64,000 nt of DNA, from positions 114,142-178,141 of the forward strand of contig NZ_LBIP01000021.1 of NCBI RefSeq assembly GCF_001280435.1, in the 5' to 3' direction. Made by a program: the position numbers and the translations under genes. Source of the stretch: Mangrovimonas xylaniphaga. GTDB lineage: Bacteria > Bacteroidota > Bacteroidia > Flavobacteriales > Flavobacteriaceae. The notes under the pieces are model-generated. The model searched no databases. It saw only the letters and a list, made by a program, of their open reading frames with translations, and was not told the DNA's origin. Below, piece after piece: positions 43,936 to 53,400 of this stretch. How positions within the stretch are numbered: position 1 is the stretch's first letter; the number at the start of each line of letters is the position of its first letter.

Positions 43936-46206
43936 ATGGCATTTGATATAGAAATGATAAAGGATGTTTACTCGAAAATGGCTGAGCGCGTTGATAAGGC
44001 ACGCAAAGTTGTGGGTAAACCATTGACGCTTTCCGAAAAGATTTTATACTCCCATTTATGGGATGGAACTCCAGAAAAAGCTTTTGTTAGAGGAAAGGAT
44101 TATGTGGATTTTGCACCAGATAGAATCGCCTGTCAGGATGCAACCGCTCAAATGGCCTTATTGCAGTTTATGCAAGCAGGAAAACCAAAAGTTGCCGTGC
44201 CTACAACCGTACACTGCGACCACTTGATTCAAGCAAAGCAGGGAGCCAAGCAAGATTTAAAGCAAGCCAATGAAACCAGCAAGGAAGTATTTGACTTTTT
44301 GGCTTCTGTATCCAATAAATATGGTATCGGGTTTTGGGAACCGGGAGCTGGGATTATTCATCAGGTGGTATTGGAAAATTACGCCTTTCCCGGAGGAATG
44401 ATGATTGGTACCGATTCACATACCGTTAACGCAGGAGGCTTGGGAATGGTCGCCATTGGAGTAGGAGGAGCCGATGCAGTAGACGTGATGGCAGGGATGG
44501 CTTGGGAGCTTAAATTTCCAAAATTGATCGGAGTTAAGTTAACAGGGAAATTATCGGGCTGGACGGCGCCAAAGGATGTGATTCTTAAAGTTGCTGAAAT
44601 CTTAACGGTAAAAGGTGGTACCGGAGCCATTGTGGAATATTTTGGTCCTGGAGCAACCGCTATGTCATGTACAGGAAAGGGGACCATTTGTAATATGGGT
44701 GCCGAAATTGGAGCAACCACTTCTACATTTGGGTATGATGAATCTATGGAACGATATTTGCGTGCTACAGAAAGAGCTGATGTTGCTGATGCCGCCAATG
44801 AAATCAAAGGATACTTGACGGCTGATGCTGAAGTTTATGCAAACCCAGAACAGTACTTTGATCAAGTAATTGAAATCAATCTTTCAGAATTATCACCACT
44901 TTTAAATGGACCGTTTACGCCGGACTTGTCTACTACTGCGGGTAAGGAAATGACCGAAAAGGCAAAAGCTAACGAGTGGCCATTGGCTGTAGAATGGGGA
45001 TTGATAGGGTCTTGTACCAATTCTTCCTATGAGGATTTGTCTAGAGCATCTTCTATTGCTCAACAAGCTTTGGATAAAGGTCTGGTAACAAAAGCAGAAT
45101 TTGGAATCAACCCTGGGTCTGAGCAGGTGCGTTATACAGCCGAAAGGGATGGCATCCTTTCCATTTTTGAAAAATTGGACGCTAAAATATTTACAAATGC
45201 TTGTGGACCATGTATTGGGCAATGGGCGAGATATAGCGATCCTAAAAATGCCCCGAAAAATAGTATCATTCACTCGTTCAACAGAAACTTTGCAAAGCGT
45301 GCGGATGGGAATCCAAATACACATGCATTTGTAGCATCTCCAGAAATGGTGGCTGCGATTGCCATTGCGGGCCGTTTGGACTTCAATCCCATGACGGATA
45401 AGTTGATTAACGAAAATGGAGAAGAGGTGATGTTTGATGAGCCAGCAGGATGGGAATTGCCTCCAAAAGGTTTTGAGGTAAAAGAGAATGGTTATGTAGA
45501 GCCGGTTGCAGATGGTAGCGGCGTAGAGGTTACAGTAAGTCCAACTTCGGAGCGTTTACAATTATTGGAGCCGTTCACACCTATAGGAGACACAATCACA
45601 GGTGCTAAATTGTTGATCAAGGCCTTTGGTAAATGTACTACAGATCATATTTCTATGGCTGGTCCTTGGTTGCGTTTTAGAGGGCACCTAGATAATATTT
45701 CCAATAACTGTTTAATAGGTGCGGTAAACGCCTATAATCAACAAACCAACTTTGTGAAAAATCAATTGACAGGAGAATATGGAGGCGTACCAGATGTACA
45801 GCGCCAATACAAAGCTGCCGGAATCAAAACAATAGTTGTCGGCGACCATAACTATGGAGAAGGCTCTTCTCGTGAGCATGCCGCTATGGAGCCTAGGCAT
45901 TTAGGAGTGGCAGCTGTATTAGTGAAGTCTTTCGCCCGTATCCATGAAACAAACCTTAAAAAACAGGGGATGTTGGCCCTAACATTTGCAAATGAAAACG
46001 ATTATGATTTGGTGCAGGAAGATGATACGTTCAACTTTTTGGATTTAAATGAATTTGCTCCAAATAAGCCGTTGAGCATAGAATTGGTACATGCCGATGG
46101 CTCAAAGGATGTCATTATTGCCAACCATAGTTATAATGAAGCGCAAATTACTTGGTACAAGGAAGGTTCGGCACTTAATCTCATTAAAAAACAAAATGCG
46201 GCTTAA
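43936..46206 (+). CDS. acnA: Aconitate hydratase, mitochondrial-type (AcnA-like)
   Basis: A 756-residue aconitase of the mitochondrial type, shorter than bacterial AcnA (about 890). Key segments: [13 protein letters not shown] (about residues 94-106), [30 protein letters not shown], the cluster Cys of [10 protein letters not shown] (about 355-364) and [11 protein letters not shown] (about 418-428), and the swivel domain with [19 protein letters not shown] and [17 protein letters not shown]. It interconverts citrate and isocitrate. The gene lies 173 bases after acnB, behind a terminator, so the two are not simply one transcript. The C-terminus is complete and a terminator follows. Confidence 0.95.
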   Translation: MAFDIEMIKDVYSKMAERVDKARKVVGKPLTLSEKILYSHLWDGTPEKAFVRGKDYVDFAPDRIACQDATAQMALLQFMQAGKPKVAVPTTVHCDHLIQAKQGAKQDLKQANETSKEVFDFLASVSNKYGIGFWEPGAGIIHQVVLENYAFPGGMMIGTDSHTVNAGGLGMVAIGVGGADAVDVMAGMAWELKFPKLIGVKLTGKLSGWTAPKDVILKVAEILTVKGGTGAIVEYFGPGATAMSCTGKGTICNMGAEIGATTSTFGYDESMERYLRATERADVADAANEIKGYLTADAEVYANPEQYFDQVIEINLSELSPLLNGPFTPDLSTTAGKEMTEKAKANEWPLAVEWGLIGSCTNSSYEDLSRASSIAQQALDKGLVTKAEFGINPGSEQVRYTAERDGILSIFEKLDAKIFTNACGPCIGQWARYSDPKNAPKNSIIHSFNRNFAKRADGNPNTHAFVASPEMVAAIAIAGRLDFNPMTDKLINENGEEVMFDEPAGWELPPKGFEVKENGYVEPVADGSGVEVTVSPTSERLQLLEPFTPIGDTITGAKLLIKAFGKCTTDHISMAGPWLRFRGHLDNISNNCLIGAVNAYNQQTNFVKNQLTGEYGGVPDVQRQYKAAGIKTIVVGDHNYGEGSSREHAAMEPRHLGVAAVLVKSFARIHETNLKKQGMLALTFANENDYDLVQEDDTFNFLDLNEFAPNKPLSIELVHADGSKDVIIANHSYNEAQITWYKEGSALNLIKKQNAA

Positions 46207-46228
46207 TTAGTATTGATGTATAAATATC

Positions 46229-46261
46229 AAAAAGCTCCTAATTCATTTGGGAGCTTTTTTG
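46229..46261 (+). terminator. Terminator after acnA
   Basis: AAAAAGCTCC / GGAGCTTTTT (46229-46238 and 46250-46259) forms a stem with an 11-base loop and a T-run, shortly after the stop. Confidence 0.85.
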
Positions 46262-46297
46262 ATTGTTGTGTAATACAAAATATCTCATATTTACATT

Positions 46298-46864
46298 ATG
46301 AAATTAAACAAATCTCAAAAGCAAAATATTGTTTTTTTAATACTGTTGGTATTGTTGCTTGTGCCACAAACTAGATTTCCCATTCAATTGCTGTTGAACA
46401 AAGGTTTGGCCTTGTTTGGACCTTCGGTACAGGACGTTGAAGATAGGGAGGTGTTGAGCACTTATAATTGGAAGTTAGAGGATAATACCGGTGAAATATT
46501 AAATTTTGAAACCTGTAAAGGCAAAGTTGTTTTGGTAAATTTTTGGGCCACTTGGTGTCCTCCCTGTATTGCAGAAATGGATAGTTTGGAAGCGCTTTAT
46601 GAAACCTACAAAGATGAAGTTGTATTTATATTTGTAAGTACCGAGGACGATGCTGTGGTTACTGAGTTTTTAAAGAAGAAAGACTATAGTTTTAAAGCGT
46701 ATAAACCGCTTCAGGCGCCTCCAAATAATTTTGAAGTATCTACTATACCAAGAACATTTTTAATTGATAAGAATGGCGCTATCGTGATTGATAAAACAGG
46801 TGCTGCCAATTGGAATAGCGATACCGTTAAAGAGCAGATAGAAAGTTTGTTAGGAAATGAATAG
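46298..46864 (+). CDS. TlpA-type membrane-anchored thioredoxin
   Basis: A 188-residue protein with one N-terminal membrane anchor (IVFLILLVLLLVPQTRFPIQ, residues about 10-29), then a thioredoxin domain with FWATWCPPCIAEMDSLEALY (CxxC about 87-90), and a cis-Pro loop (VSTIPRTFLID). It is a periplasm-facing thiol reductase of the TlpA/ResA class, which reduces CxxCH cysteines for haem attachment or other envelope disulfides. The insertion typical of ResA is not clear, so the client is unknown. It ends at a very strong bidirectional terminator before the tRNA cluster. Confidence 0.88.
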   Translation: MKLNKSQKQNIVFLILLVLLLVPQTRFPIQLLLNKGLALFGPSVQDVEDREVLSTYNWKLEDNTGEILNFETCKGKVVLVNFWATWCPPCIAEMDSLEALYETYKDEVVFIFVSTEDDAVVTEFLKKKDYSFKAYKPLQAPPNNFEVSTIPRTFLIDKNGAIVIDKTGAANWNSDTVKEQIESLLGNE

Positions 46865-46890
46865 GTAGTTTTGTCTTTCTGACCAATAGA

Positions 46891-46928
46891 AACAAAAAAG
46901 TTAAGCATTTCTGCTTAACTTTTTTGTT
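46891..46928. terminator. Bidirectional terminator between the TlpA-type gene and the tRNAs
   Basis: The 17-base perfect stem, core GTTAAGCA / TGCTTAAC with AACAAAAAA and TTTTTTGTT flanks and a 4-base loop, serves the plus-strand thioredoxin gene and the minus-strand tRNA transcript. Confidence 0.92.
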
Positions 46929-46929
46929 G

Positions 46930-47002
46930 TGACCAGGCTGGGGTTCGAACCCAGGACCCTAACATTAAAAGTGTTATGCTCTACCAGCTGAGCTACCTAG
47001 TC
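46930..47002 (-). tRNA. tRNA-Lys (anticodon TTT), copy 1
   Basis: A complete minus-strand cloverleaf: 7-base acceptor stem (GACTAGG with CCTGGTC and discriminator A), D-arm with AGCTCAGCTGGTAGAGC, anticodon arm TAACA-CTTTTAA-TGTTA and T-arm CTGGG-TTCGAAC-CCCAG. The CCA end is not encoded. Identical in sequence to the second copy at 47190. Confidence 0.97.
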
Positions 47003-47052
47003 TTAATATTTTTGAGGTTTTTAACGTCTCTTTCGTGAGCCGTTACATTCTG

Positions 47053-47136
47053 TGCGCACGAGAAGATTCGAACTTCCACATCCTAATGGATACTAGCCCC
47101 TCAAGCTAGCGCGTCTACCGGTTCCGCCACGTGCGC
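47053..47136 (-). tRNA. tRNA-Leu (anticodon GAG)
   Basis: An 84-base class II tRNA with acceptor GCGCACG / CGTGCGC and discriminator A. The anticodon arm is CTAGC-TTGAGGG-GCTAG, giving GAG for CTC/CTT leucine codons. A long variable arm (ATCCATTAGGAT region) precedes the T-arm GAAG-TTCGAAT-CTTC. It is flanked by two identical tRNA-Lys genes, all on the minus strand. Confidence 0.95.
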
Positions 47137-47155
47137 ATACGGTCAACTTAATAAA

Positions 47156-47185
47156 AAAAGTTAAGCGTTTTGACTTAACTTTTAC
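47156..47185 (-). terminator. Hairpin between tRNA-Lys copy 2 and tRNA-Leu
   Basis: AAAAGTTAAG / CTTAACTTTT (47156-47165 and 47174-47183) with an 8-base loop resembles the terminator after the other tRNA-Lys copy. On the minus strand it is followed by a T-run, so it may end or process the tRNA-Lys transcript. Confidence 0.7.
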
Positions 47186-47189
47186 TTTG

Positions 47190-47262
47190 TGACCAGGCTG
47201 GGGTTCGAACCCAGGACCCTAACATTAAAAGTGTTATGCTCTACCAGCTGAGCTACCTAGTC
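47190..47262 (-). tRNA. tRNA-Lys (anticodon TTT), copy 2
   Basis: The same 73-base sequence as copy 1, base for base, with the same TTT anticodon arm. It is the promoter-proximal gene of the minus-strand tRNA run. The promoter lies at 47280-47310. Confidence 0.97.
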
Positions 47263-47279
47263 GTTTTGTAATGCGGGTG

Positions 47280-47310
47280 CAAATATATGATGATTTATTG
47301 GTTTTCCAAA
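47280..47310 (-). promoter_or_regulatory. Promoter of the tRNA Lys-Leu-Lys run
   Basis: On the minus strand TTTG (47310-47307) and TATATTTG (47287-47280) are separated by 19 bases, the ideal Bacteroidota spacing, 17 bases before the first tRNA. Confidence 0.75.
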
Positions 47311-47379
47311 CCGTTTTCAAAATAATTTTTCGTTTTTTTGCCCTGTATAGACATATGGTTTTAGAAATCAATATATAAC

Positions 47380-47907
47380 ATGATAAAAAAAATATTCTTA
47401 ATAGGATACATGGGCTCAGGTAAAACCTCGATTGGTGCTAAATTGGCCGAAATTTTAAACTGCAAATTCTTGGATTTGGATGCATTTATTGAAGAAAGGG
47501 AGGAAATGTCTGTAAAAATGTTGTTCAAATTGAAAGGGGAAATATATTTTAGAAAGGCCGAAACCAAGTATCTTCAAGAAATTATCGATCAAAATGAACC
47601 GATCATAGTTTCCTTGGGAGGGGGAACGCCTTGTTACGGCAATAATATGGAAAGGGTATTATCGGCTACTGATATAAAGAGCGTGTATTTAAAGGCAACC
47701 ATTCCTACTTTAGCAGAACGATTGTTTACAGAAAAGGAACAGCGCCCATTGATTGCTCATTTGAATTCTAAGGAACTTCTTATTGAGTTTATAGGGAAAC
47801 ATCTTTTTGAGCGTTCCCCATTTTATAGTCAAAGTGAGGTAACGATACTTACCGATGGAAAGTCGATAGATGAAATTGTTGAAGAAGTTTTGAAGGCAGA
47901 AGATTGA
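47380..47907 (+). CDS. aroK: Shikimate kinase
   Basis: A 175-residue enzyme that phosphorylates shikimate at the 3-position in aromatic amino-acid synthesis. Walker A is GYMGSGKTSIG (residues about 8-18), the substrate-binding Asp pair is FLDLDAFIEE (about 30-39), GGGTP lies at about 80-84, and the lid Arg lies in KEQRPLI (about 118-124). Length and motifs are standard. It reads away from the tRNA run and towards the convergent phosphoribosyltransferase gene, whose stop lies 10 bases away. Confidence 0.94.
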   Translation: MIKKIFLIGYMGSGKTSIGAKLAEILNCKFLDLDAFIEEREEMSVKMLFKLKGEIYFRKAETKYLQEIIDQNEPIIVSLGGGTPCYGNNMERVLSATDIKSVYLKATIPTLAERLFTEKEQRPLIAHLNSKELLIEFIGKHLFERSPFYSQSEVTILTDGKSIDEIVEEVLKAED

Positions 47908-47917
47908 AGCATCTTGC

Positions 47918-48421
47918 TTATTGCAAGAATGCTTCATAAGTATTTCCCTCCAAAATCACTTCTACATGCTCTTTAATAGAAGTGGATAGGGAAATGCCTT
48001 TGAAATCGGCTTTTACAGGATATTTTTTATGGTTTCTGTTTACTAACACCACAGTTTTGAACTGCTTTAACGGAACATTCAAAAAGTGTTTTACACCATA
48101 GATAAGAGTGCTACCTGAATTCAAGACGTCATCCACCAATACAATGGATTTGTTGGTGTATTCTTCTTCTTTTAAAGAAGTTTTAACCGCTTCCAAAGGA
48201 TGTTTTTTGTCAATAATCACTTTGCACAATACCGTTGTAATATCTGAAATTTCATCCAAGGTGGCCTTAAGTTTTTGAGCTAAGAGGTAACCATTGCTAT
48301 CAATTCCTGCTAAAATGACCTCTTTTTCCGAAACATTGCTTTCATAAATTTGATAGGCAATACGACGGATTTTATGTTGGATTTCTTGATGGGTTAATAT
48401 GGTGTTTTTCGTGGCAGTCAT
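47918..48421 (-). CDS. PyrR-like phosphoribosyltransferase
   Basis: A 167-residue PRTase-fold protein. The PRPP loop is IVLVDDVLNSGSTLIYG (about residues 93-109), and the N-terminal helix HQEIQHKIRRIAYQIYE and AGIDSNGYLLAQKL fit the PyrR/uracil-PRTase-like group. PyrR controls pyrimidine genes by binding leader RNA, but no PyrR attenuator is seen at pyrD here. In Bacteroidota this protein may instead be a plain PRTase. A TATCTTTG -7 box lies 17 bases upstream. The S4 gene is upstream on the same strand. Confidence 0.85.
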   Translation of the reverse strand: MTATKNTILTHQEIQHKIRRIAYQIYESNVSEKEVILAGIDSNGYLLAQKLKATLDEISDITTVLCKVIIDKKHPLEAVKTSLKEEEYTNKSIVLVDDVLNSGSTLIYGVKHFLNVPLKQFKTVVLVNRNHKKYPVKADFKGISLSTSIKEHVEVILEGNTYEAFLQ

Positions 48422-48438
48422 GGTTTCTGTTGTTTTGT

Positions 48439-48446
48439 CAAAGATA
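48439..48446 (-). promoter_or_regulatory. -7 promoter element of the phosphoribosyltransferase gene
   Basis: On the minus strand this reads TATCTTTG, 17 bases before the start codon; no convincing -33 partner. Confidence 0.4.
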
Positions 48447-48472
48447 AAGGAGAAAATTCAAAAAAGGGAAAA

Positions 48473-48847
48473 TCAATCATCATTTTCATCGTGGTAGTCT
48501 TCCAAATCCCGACGGTCTTTTTTGGTTGGACGTCCAGTGCCTTTTTTTCTATAGTAATCCTGAGAGTACTTCAAAAGTTCCTTGGCTTCAAATTCTTCCT
48601 TAGGAGTTAAATCGGTTCTATAAATGTCTACCAGTTTTGCTCCAACACGGTTGGGAGGTATATCGTTCACTCTTAATTTATAGTTGATCTGGTCCTTTCG
48701 TAAATCTATAGTATCCGATATAAAAACTTCCCTGCTCGGTTTGGCTACTTGCTCATTGATTTTTATGTGTCCCTTTTTGCAGGCTTCCGTTGCAATACTT
48801 CTTGTTTTATAGTATCTCACACACCAAAGATATTTGTCAATCCGCAT
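48473..48847 (-). CDS. S4-domain RNA-binding protein, Hsp15-like
   Basis: A 124-residue protein: an S4 domain at residues 1-65 (MRIDKYLWCVRYYKTRSIATEACKKGHIKINEQVAKPSREV) and a basic, charged tail. It matches the Hsp15 (HslR) group, which binds stalled 50S ribosomal subunits carrying nascent chains and helps recycling. A TACTTTTG -7 box lies about 35 bases upstream. It is followed after 51 bases by the phosphoribosyltransferase gene in the same direction. Confidence 0.88.
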   Translation of the reverse strand: MRIDKYLWCVRYYKTRSIATEACKKGHIKINEQVAKPSREVFISDTIDLRKDQINYKLRVNDIPPNRVGAKLVDIYRTDLTPKEEFEAKELLKYSQDYYRKKGTGRPTKKDRRDLEDYHDENDD

Positions 48848-48882
48848 ATTAAAATAATAAAAACTACGTTAATCTTTTTGTA

Positions 48883-48890
48883 CAAAAGTA
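48883..48890 (-). promoter_or_regulatory. -7 promoter element of the S4-domain gene
   Basis: On the minus strand this reads TACTTTTG, matching TAnnTTTG, 35 bases before the start codon. Confidence 0.45.
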
Positions 48891-49045
48891 TTATAATATT
48901 GTATCTTGCGCACTTAAAATTACGCAATATTGTTGTGTTCTGGCTTACAGAATGCACATAGAAAAAGAAAATAACTTAACTACGCGATAGGTCTTCAAAA
49001 CCAACTTATAAGGTGGCGACGGCTTAAGGTTAAAAAATAAGGCAT

Positions 49046-49978
49046 ATGAAATTAAAGAATTACCACGTATTGTTACTTGGATTGATTTTGGGCTTTGTGT
49101 CCTGTAATAAGGATGATGACGGAAGTACTACCGTTGCTGAAAGAGACAGAGTAGAGCAGCAGGTGACAGATCGAGATTCTCTAATGGGGTATTTTGAAAC
49201 GCACTATTACAATGCTTCTACATTTACCTCTCCTGGAAATTATACGTTGTCTGATTTGGTGATTTCTGAATTGCCAACAGATGATGATGGGAACTATTTG
49301 GAATTGCCAGACCCTGAAAACAATACCTTGTTGATTGACGCTGTGGAAACTCATACAACTACCTATCAGGAAACGGAATATGAATACTACATTTTGAGGT
49401 TGAACCAAGGAGGAGGGGATATGCCTCATTTTTCGGACAGTGTTTTGGTAAACTATTCTGGAAATACAATGGATGAGGAAGTGTTTGATAGTACCATAAA
49501 TGCCGATACTGATTTTGACTTGCTTGGTGTAATTCCGGGATGGAGAGAAGTGTTGCCACAATTCAATGCCTCTACGTCATTTGTTGAAAATGGAGATGGA
49601 ACGGTTACTTACGAAAACTACGGTTTTGGGGCAATGTTTTTACCTTCTGGATTGGGGTATTTTTCTTCGGCACAAACAGACATTCCTTCTTATTCCAATT
49701 TGATTTTTAAGTTTGAATTGTATCAAACCGAAGTAAATGATCACGATAGCGATGGCGTACCTTCTTATTTGGAAGATTTGGATGGAGATAAGGATCTATA
49801 CAATGATGACACCGATGAAGATGAGGTACCTAACTTTTTAGATGTAGATGATGATGGCGACGATGTCTTGACAAAGCATGAAGATTTGGATAACGATGGA
49901 GATCCAACTAACGACTTAAACGCAGATGGCGTGCCATTGTATTTGGATGAGAACTCCACAGAATCTAATCAAGATTAA
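49046..49978 (+). CDS. FKBP-type isomerase lipoprotein with Asp-rich C-terminus
   Basis: A 310-residue lipoprotein; the lipobox (ILGFVSC) puts the lipidated Cys at residue 20. The central part (about residues 100-235) fits an FKBP peptidyl-prolyl isomerase domain: DSVLVNYSGNTMDEEVFDST, DLLGVIPGWREVLPQF, YGFGAMFLPSGLGY and IPSYSNLIFKFELYQ. The tail (about 240-300) is a run of Asp-rich DxDxDG elements like calcium-binding thrombospondin type 3 repeats. It resembles GldI-like FKBPs that assist outer-membrane protein folding, but carries this extra calcium-type tail. A clear terminator follows. Confidence 0.87.
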   Translation: MKLKNYHVLLLGLILGFVSCNKDDDGSTTVAERDRVEQQVTDRDSLMGYFETHYYNASTFTSPGNYTLSDLVISELPTDDDGNYLELPDPENNTLLIDAVETHTTTYQETEYEYYILRLNQGGGDMPHFSDSVLVNYSGNTMDEEVFDSTINADTDFDLLGVIPGWREVLPQFNASTSFVENGDGTVTYENYGFGAMFLPSGLGYFSSAQTDIPSYSNLIFKFELYQTEVNDHDSDGVPSYLEDLDGDKDLYNDDTDEDEVPNFLDVDDDGDDVLTKHEDLDNDGDPTNDLNADGVPLYLDENSTESNQD

Positions 49979-50002
49979 GTTTGATTGGATACAACGATTA
50001 TA

Positions 50003-50034
50003 AAAAAGAGCCGCTAGTTAGCGGCTCTTTTTAT
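50003..50034 (+). terminator. Terminator after the FKBP lipoprotein gene
   Basis: A perfect 14-base stem with core GAGCCGCTA / TAGCGGCTC and a 2-base apex, with T-run, lies 24 bases after the stop. Confidence 0.88.
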
Positions 50035-50061
50035 TTTCTATACTGTTTTGCTTTTTGTTAA

Positions 50062-50361
50062 TTAAAGATTATTTAGAGCAATTATTTTACTGAATACCCC
50101 TTCGGAGCTTTCAATCATTACAACATAAGATTGATTTTCTACTCCAGAAAAAATAAGGCTGGTTTCGTTGCTGTTTAATCTTGTTTTATTAAGAATTCTT
50201 TGTCCCAATACATTGTAAACAGAAACATTCTTTAAGTTGGTTCCTTGGGATGCTTTTACTTTTAATTCTTTAGAGAACTTAGAGTAAGTAATTTTAGCTA
50301 GATCTATTTGATTGTTTTCGATATTTAGGGCTAATTGGTGGATAATTCCTAGTGTAAAAGT
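50062..50361 (-). pseudogene. Orphan T9SS type A sorting-tail remnant
   Basis: A minus-strand open frame of 99 codons closed by a TAA but without ATG, GTG or TTG after the in-frame stop at 50362-50364. Its translation is a T9SS type A C-terminal sorting domain: FSKELKVKASQGTNLKNV, then SVYNVLGQRILNKT, SLIFSGVENQSYVVMIES and EGVFSKIIAL. These are the expected beta strands and the Tyr-Val-Val/Ile signature of Por_Secre_tail domains. No passenger protein or signal peptide precedes it, and a terminator lies just upstream on this strand. It is most simply the 3' end of a lost secreted-protein gene. An ATG about 36 bases above the upstream stop is in another frame. Confidence 0.75.
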
Positions 50362-50408
50362 TTAATTTGATTTTCAAATCTTTTAATGCGCATCATTTAA
50401 TTATAAAG

Positions 50409-50438
50409 AAAAAGCAGCCTTTTGTTGGGCTGCTTTTT
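50409..50438 (-). terminator. Terminator after the SprB-repeat giant gene
   Basis: AAAAAGCAGCC / GGCTGCTTTTT (50409-50419 and 50428-50438) is a perfect 11-base stem with an 8-base loop; on the minus strand a T-rich tail follows, 16 bases after the stop. Confidence 0.88.
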
Positions 50439-50454
50439 TTAAGTTATGGTGTTT

Positions 50455-53400
50455 TTAATCTAATTTTATAACTACTTTTTTATTGAAAGTACCTTTGTCA
50501 GTTACTACTTTAACGATGTAGTTGCCATCTGATAACTTTTTGATTGGAAGTTTAAAATCACTTGCCATATTAGTAGTATTAGTAGCATTCCAAGATTTAA
50601 CAGTTTGTCCAATAATGTTTGTAAGATAAACTTGTTTTACCTTAATATGATTTGGAGTGTGGATATAAATCTCTTCACTGTTGTTAAGATAGTTTACAAT
50701 GATATTTTGTAGATTCTTGTCAATTATAGATAGAGAATTATCTTCTTCAAATGTAAGGTAGAATCTATTTTTATAGGTTCCTGCATTTAATTTAATAGAA
50801 TAGTTGACTTCATTTATTTGAGTATAAGAATCCAATTCTGAGTCATAAATATATACGCCTATGTCTTCTTTAAAGTTTTTTAATTTTATAAGTGAGATCT
50901 CGATATTTCCTTCAGTAACGGTTTCAATAATTAAAGGGTATTGTTTAGATGACTCAAACTCTCCTACACCTTGAATGACAAAAGGCTGCTCATTAATTGA
51001 CCATGAAATATCCGAGGGATAGGAGTCTAAATTTCTAGCATCGTATCCATAATCAAAACTGTCAGTAACTTCAGTATCTGAAACAAATCCAAGCAATAAA
51101 GTTCTGAAAGTGTTTTCAGGGGTTTTTGCACTGATAAATATCTTTTTGATAGGTGAAGATGAATTAAGACTTTTTTTCTCCTGCACATTCGAATTTCTTA
51201 AGAAAATTGATTGGTTAGGGTTTGATTCTCTTTTGAAAGATCTTTGATCATTTTCAAATTTAACATAACCACCCGTACCGTTTTCAACTGAAGTTGTTAC
51301 AAACCCTTGCGCAACGGGAATGAATTGTCCTGGTTTTAGGTCGGAGCTACCCAAACCACTAATCCAAAAGCCATCTGTAGTGAATGATTTAGATGAAACA
51401 GGAGGTACTCCTTCATCCAATAAATTATACAAGGCGAATCCTCCTTCATATTGCTTGAGTTTATGAGAAGAGTTTGAGTTATAGTGAATCCAGAATTGTA
51501 ACGTACCATCTATAGCATTTGAACTATTAGGATTGGCATTTGGGCCAGGGATATTGTCTTTTATAAATTCCAAAGCATCTATTGCAGAAGGGTACGGGTT
51601 GCTTAAGAATATTTCATCGCCGGCAGTCAAAGCATTTTCAATAAGGCCGTTATGTGGAATTCCCTTAAAAACATAGTTTTGGTAGCCTCCATTTGCTCCG
51701 CTTCCCTTCATAGTGTAGCCTATTCCTGTTTCGATATTGCCAGTATTCCCTACCCGAGACCAAACAGAATATGTATTGGCTGTTCCATTGAATTTATTGA
51801 TCCAGTAACTACTCATCGTTATTGGAGATGTTGGGGAAGCATTTTTCCCAGTCGTCCAAACAATAGCTTTAGGATTTGCCGAATCGGTTCCGTCCATGAG
51901 TACTGAGCCTACTGAATAAACTGAATTAGAAACTGTGTTTATAGGGCTTACTGGTGATCCCCAATAGTTGTAATTGTATAGATTTGTAGTTCCCTGCTGG
52001 TCTCTTTCAATAAATCCAAAACTGGCTACCTCCAGAACACTGCCTTCATCTTGTACTAATTGAGATTCACCTACAAGGTCTATGCTCCCGTTTAATTTTA
52101 AATAATGGGTAATTCTCAAACCTTGTCCATCATTAGTCTCGTCTTGGGGAGTACTAGGATCGGCTATAGTGAGTTCTCCTGAGTTGTTCAATAAACCTAA
52201 TAGGGTAATGTCTTTATTGCCTGAAGAAATATTGTGGTCGGTTACTACAATGTTCCAATCAATGGAAGAACCATTTACACCGTTCCCATTAGGATAATCC
52301 CAAACACTGTCTCCATATAACCATGGGGTGGTACTGGATGTATCTGTCCACATTCCATCTGACTTTGATTTATAAGGAATAGGAGCAGATTCTTCTTGCC
52401 ATGTGGTAATATTTCTAAGTTTTCCATTGAAAGATGTTGATGTATTTCCGGTTAAGAATCCATTGGTGACATCTGTAGCTTGGTCCATATGGTAGTAAGC
52501 TGTTAAGTCACTCCAAGCTAGGCCAGGAATTTCTTGAGGTACAATTAAGCCTCTTACAGCTCCTGCATTATTCTCGATTTCCTGATTCATCATTAATTTA
52601 AGTTGGTCTTGAGTAAGGGCTACATCCCAAATACGTAGCTCATCCATCCATCCTTTAAAATAGTTGACAGGTTTAAATGGAGGAGTAGTAGTTTGATCCA
52701 TGGCGCCCACGATGAACTCTCTTGAGTTGGATATAGGAGCAGTACCATTGGAGCTGTTTACTTCAATACCATCTATGTATAGTTTGTAGGTTGAGCCACT
52801 ATAGGTTACCGCAATGTGGTACCAGCGTTGTGTACTTATTTGGTAAGGAGAAATCAAGCTGTTGCCATTCCATCTAAATGATATAGTGTTGTTAACCAAT
52901 CTAAGGTCGTAACCCGTAGAAAGGTTGCCTGCATCCCTTTTTGAGAGAATTGTTTGAGTGTTACTGGAAACACTACCAGGTTTCACCCAAACACTTAAAC
53001 TGAATGGGCCAGTTAGGTCATAATGATTATTAAAAGTGATGTTATCATTTACTCCATCAAAATCCAAGGTGCTACATTCGGATAGGGTAATTTGAACATC
53101 ATCCATTTTAGCAGGGCAACTTCCGCTGCTAATGGTCCATCTTAAAACATAAGTACCAATCATATCACCAGAAAAGGATGTGTTTGGCTGATTGACATCT
53201 GTAAATGTTGTTGATGCTCCAATAGGTGATGAAATCAATGACCAAGAACCACTACCTACGGTTGGAGTATTAGCATTTAATATGGTTGTATCCAGACCAC
53301 AATTCAAAGTTTGATCAGCTCCAGCATTGGCATTGGTCAAGTTTTGAGGTTGTGTGATAGTAATTGTTTCGGTAATTTGACATCCTTCAACATCTTCAAT

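Noticed and set aside
44379..44807. 142-codon open frame antisense to the second aconitase
   Set aside because: It is a reading-frame shadow of a firmly identified gene; composition is low in charged residues and no start signal or family pattern is seen.
46930..47262. Direct repeat suggesting ends of a mobile element or an integration site
   Set aside because: The repeats are complete tRNA-Lys genes with hairpins; only tRNA-Leu lies between them and there is no integrase.
49181..49561. 126-codon minus-strand frame inside the FKBP gene
   Set aside because: Shadow of a gene with lipobox and FKBP pattern.
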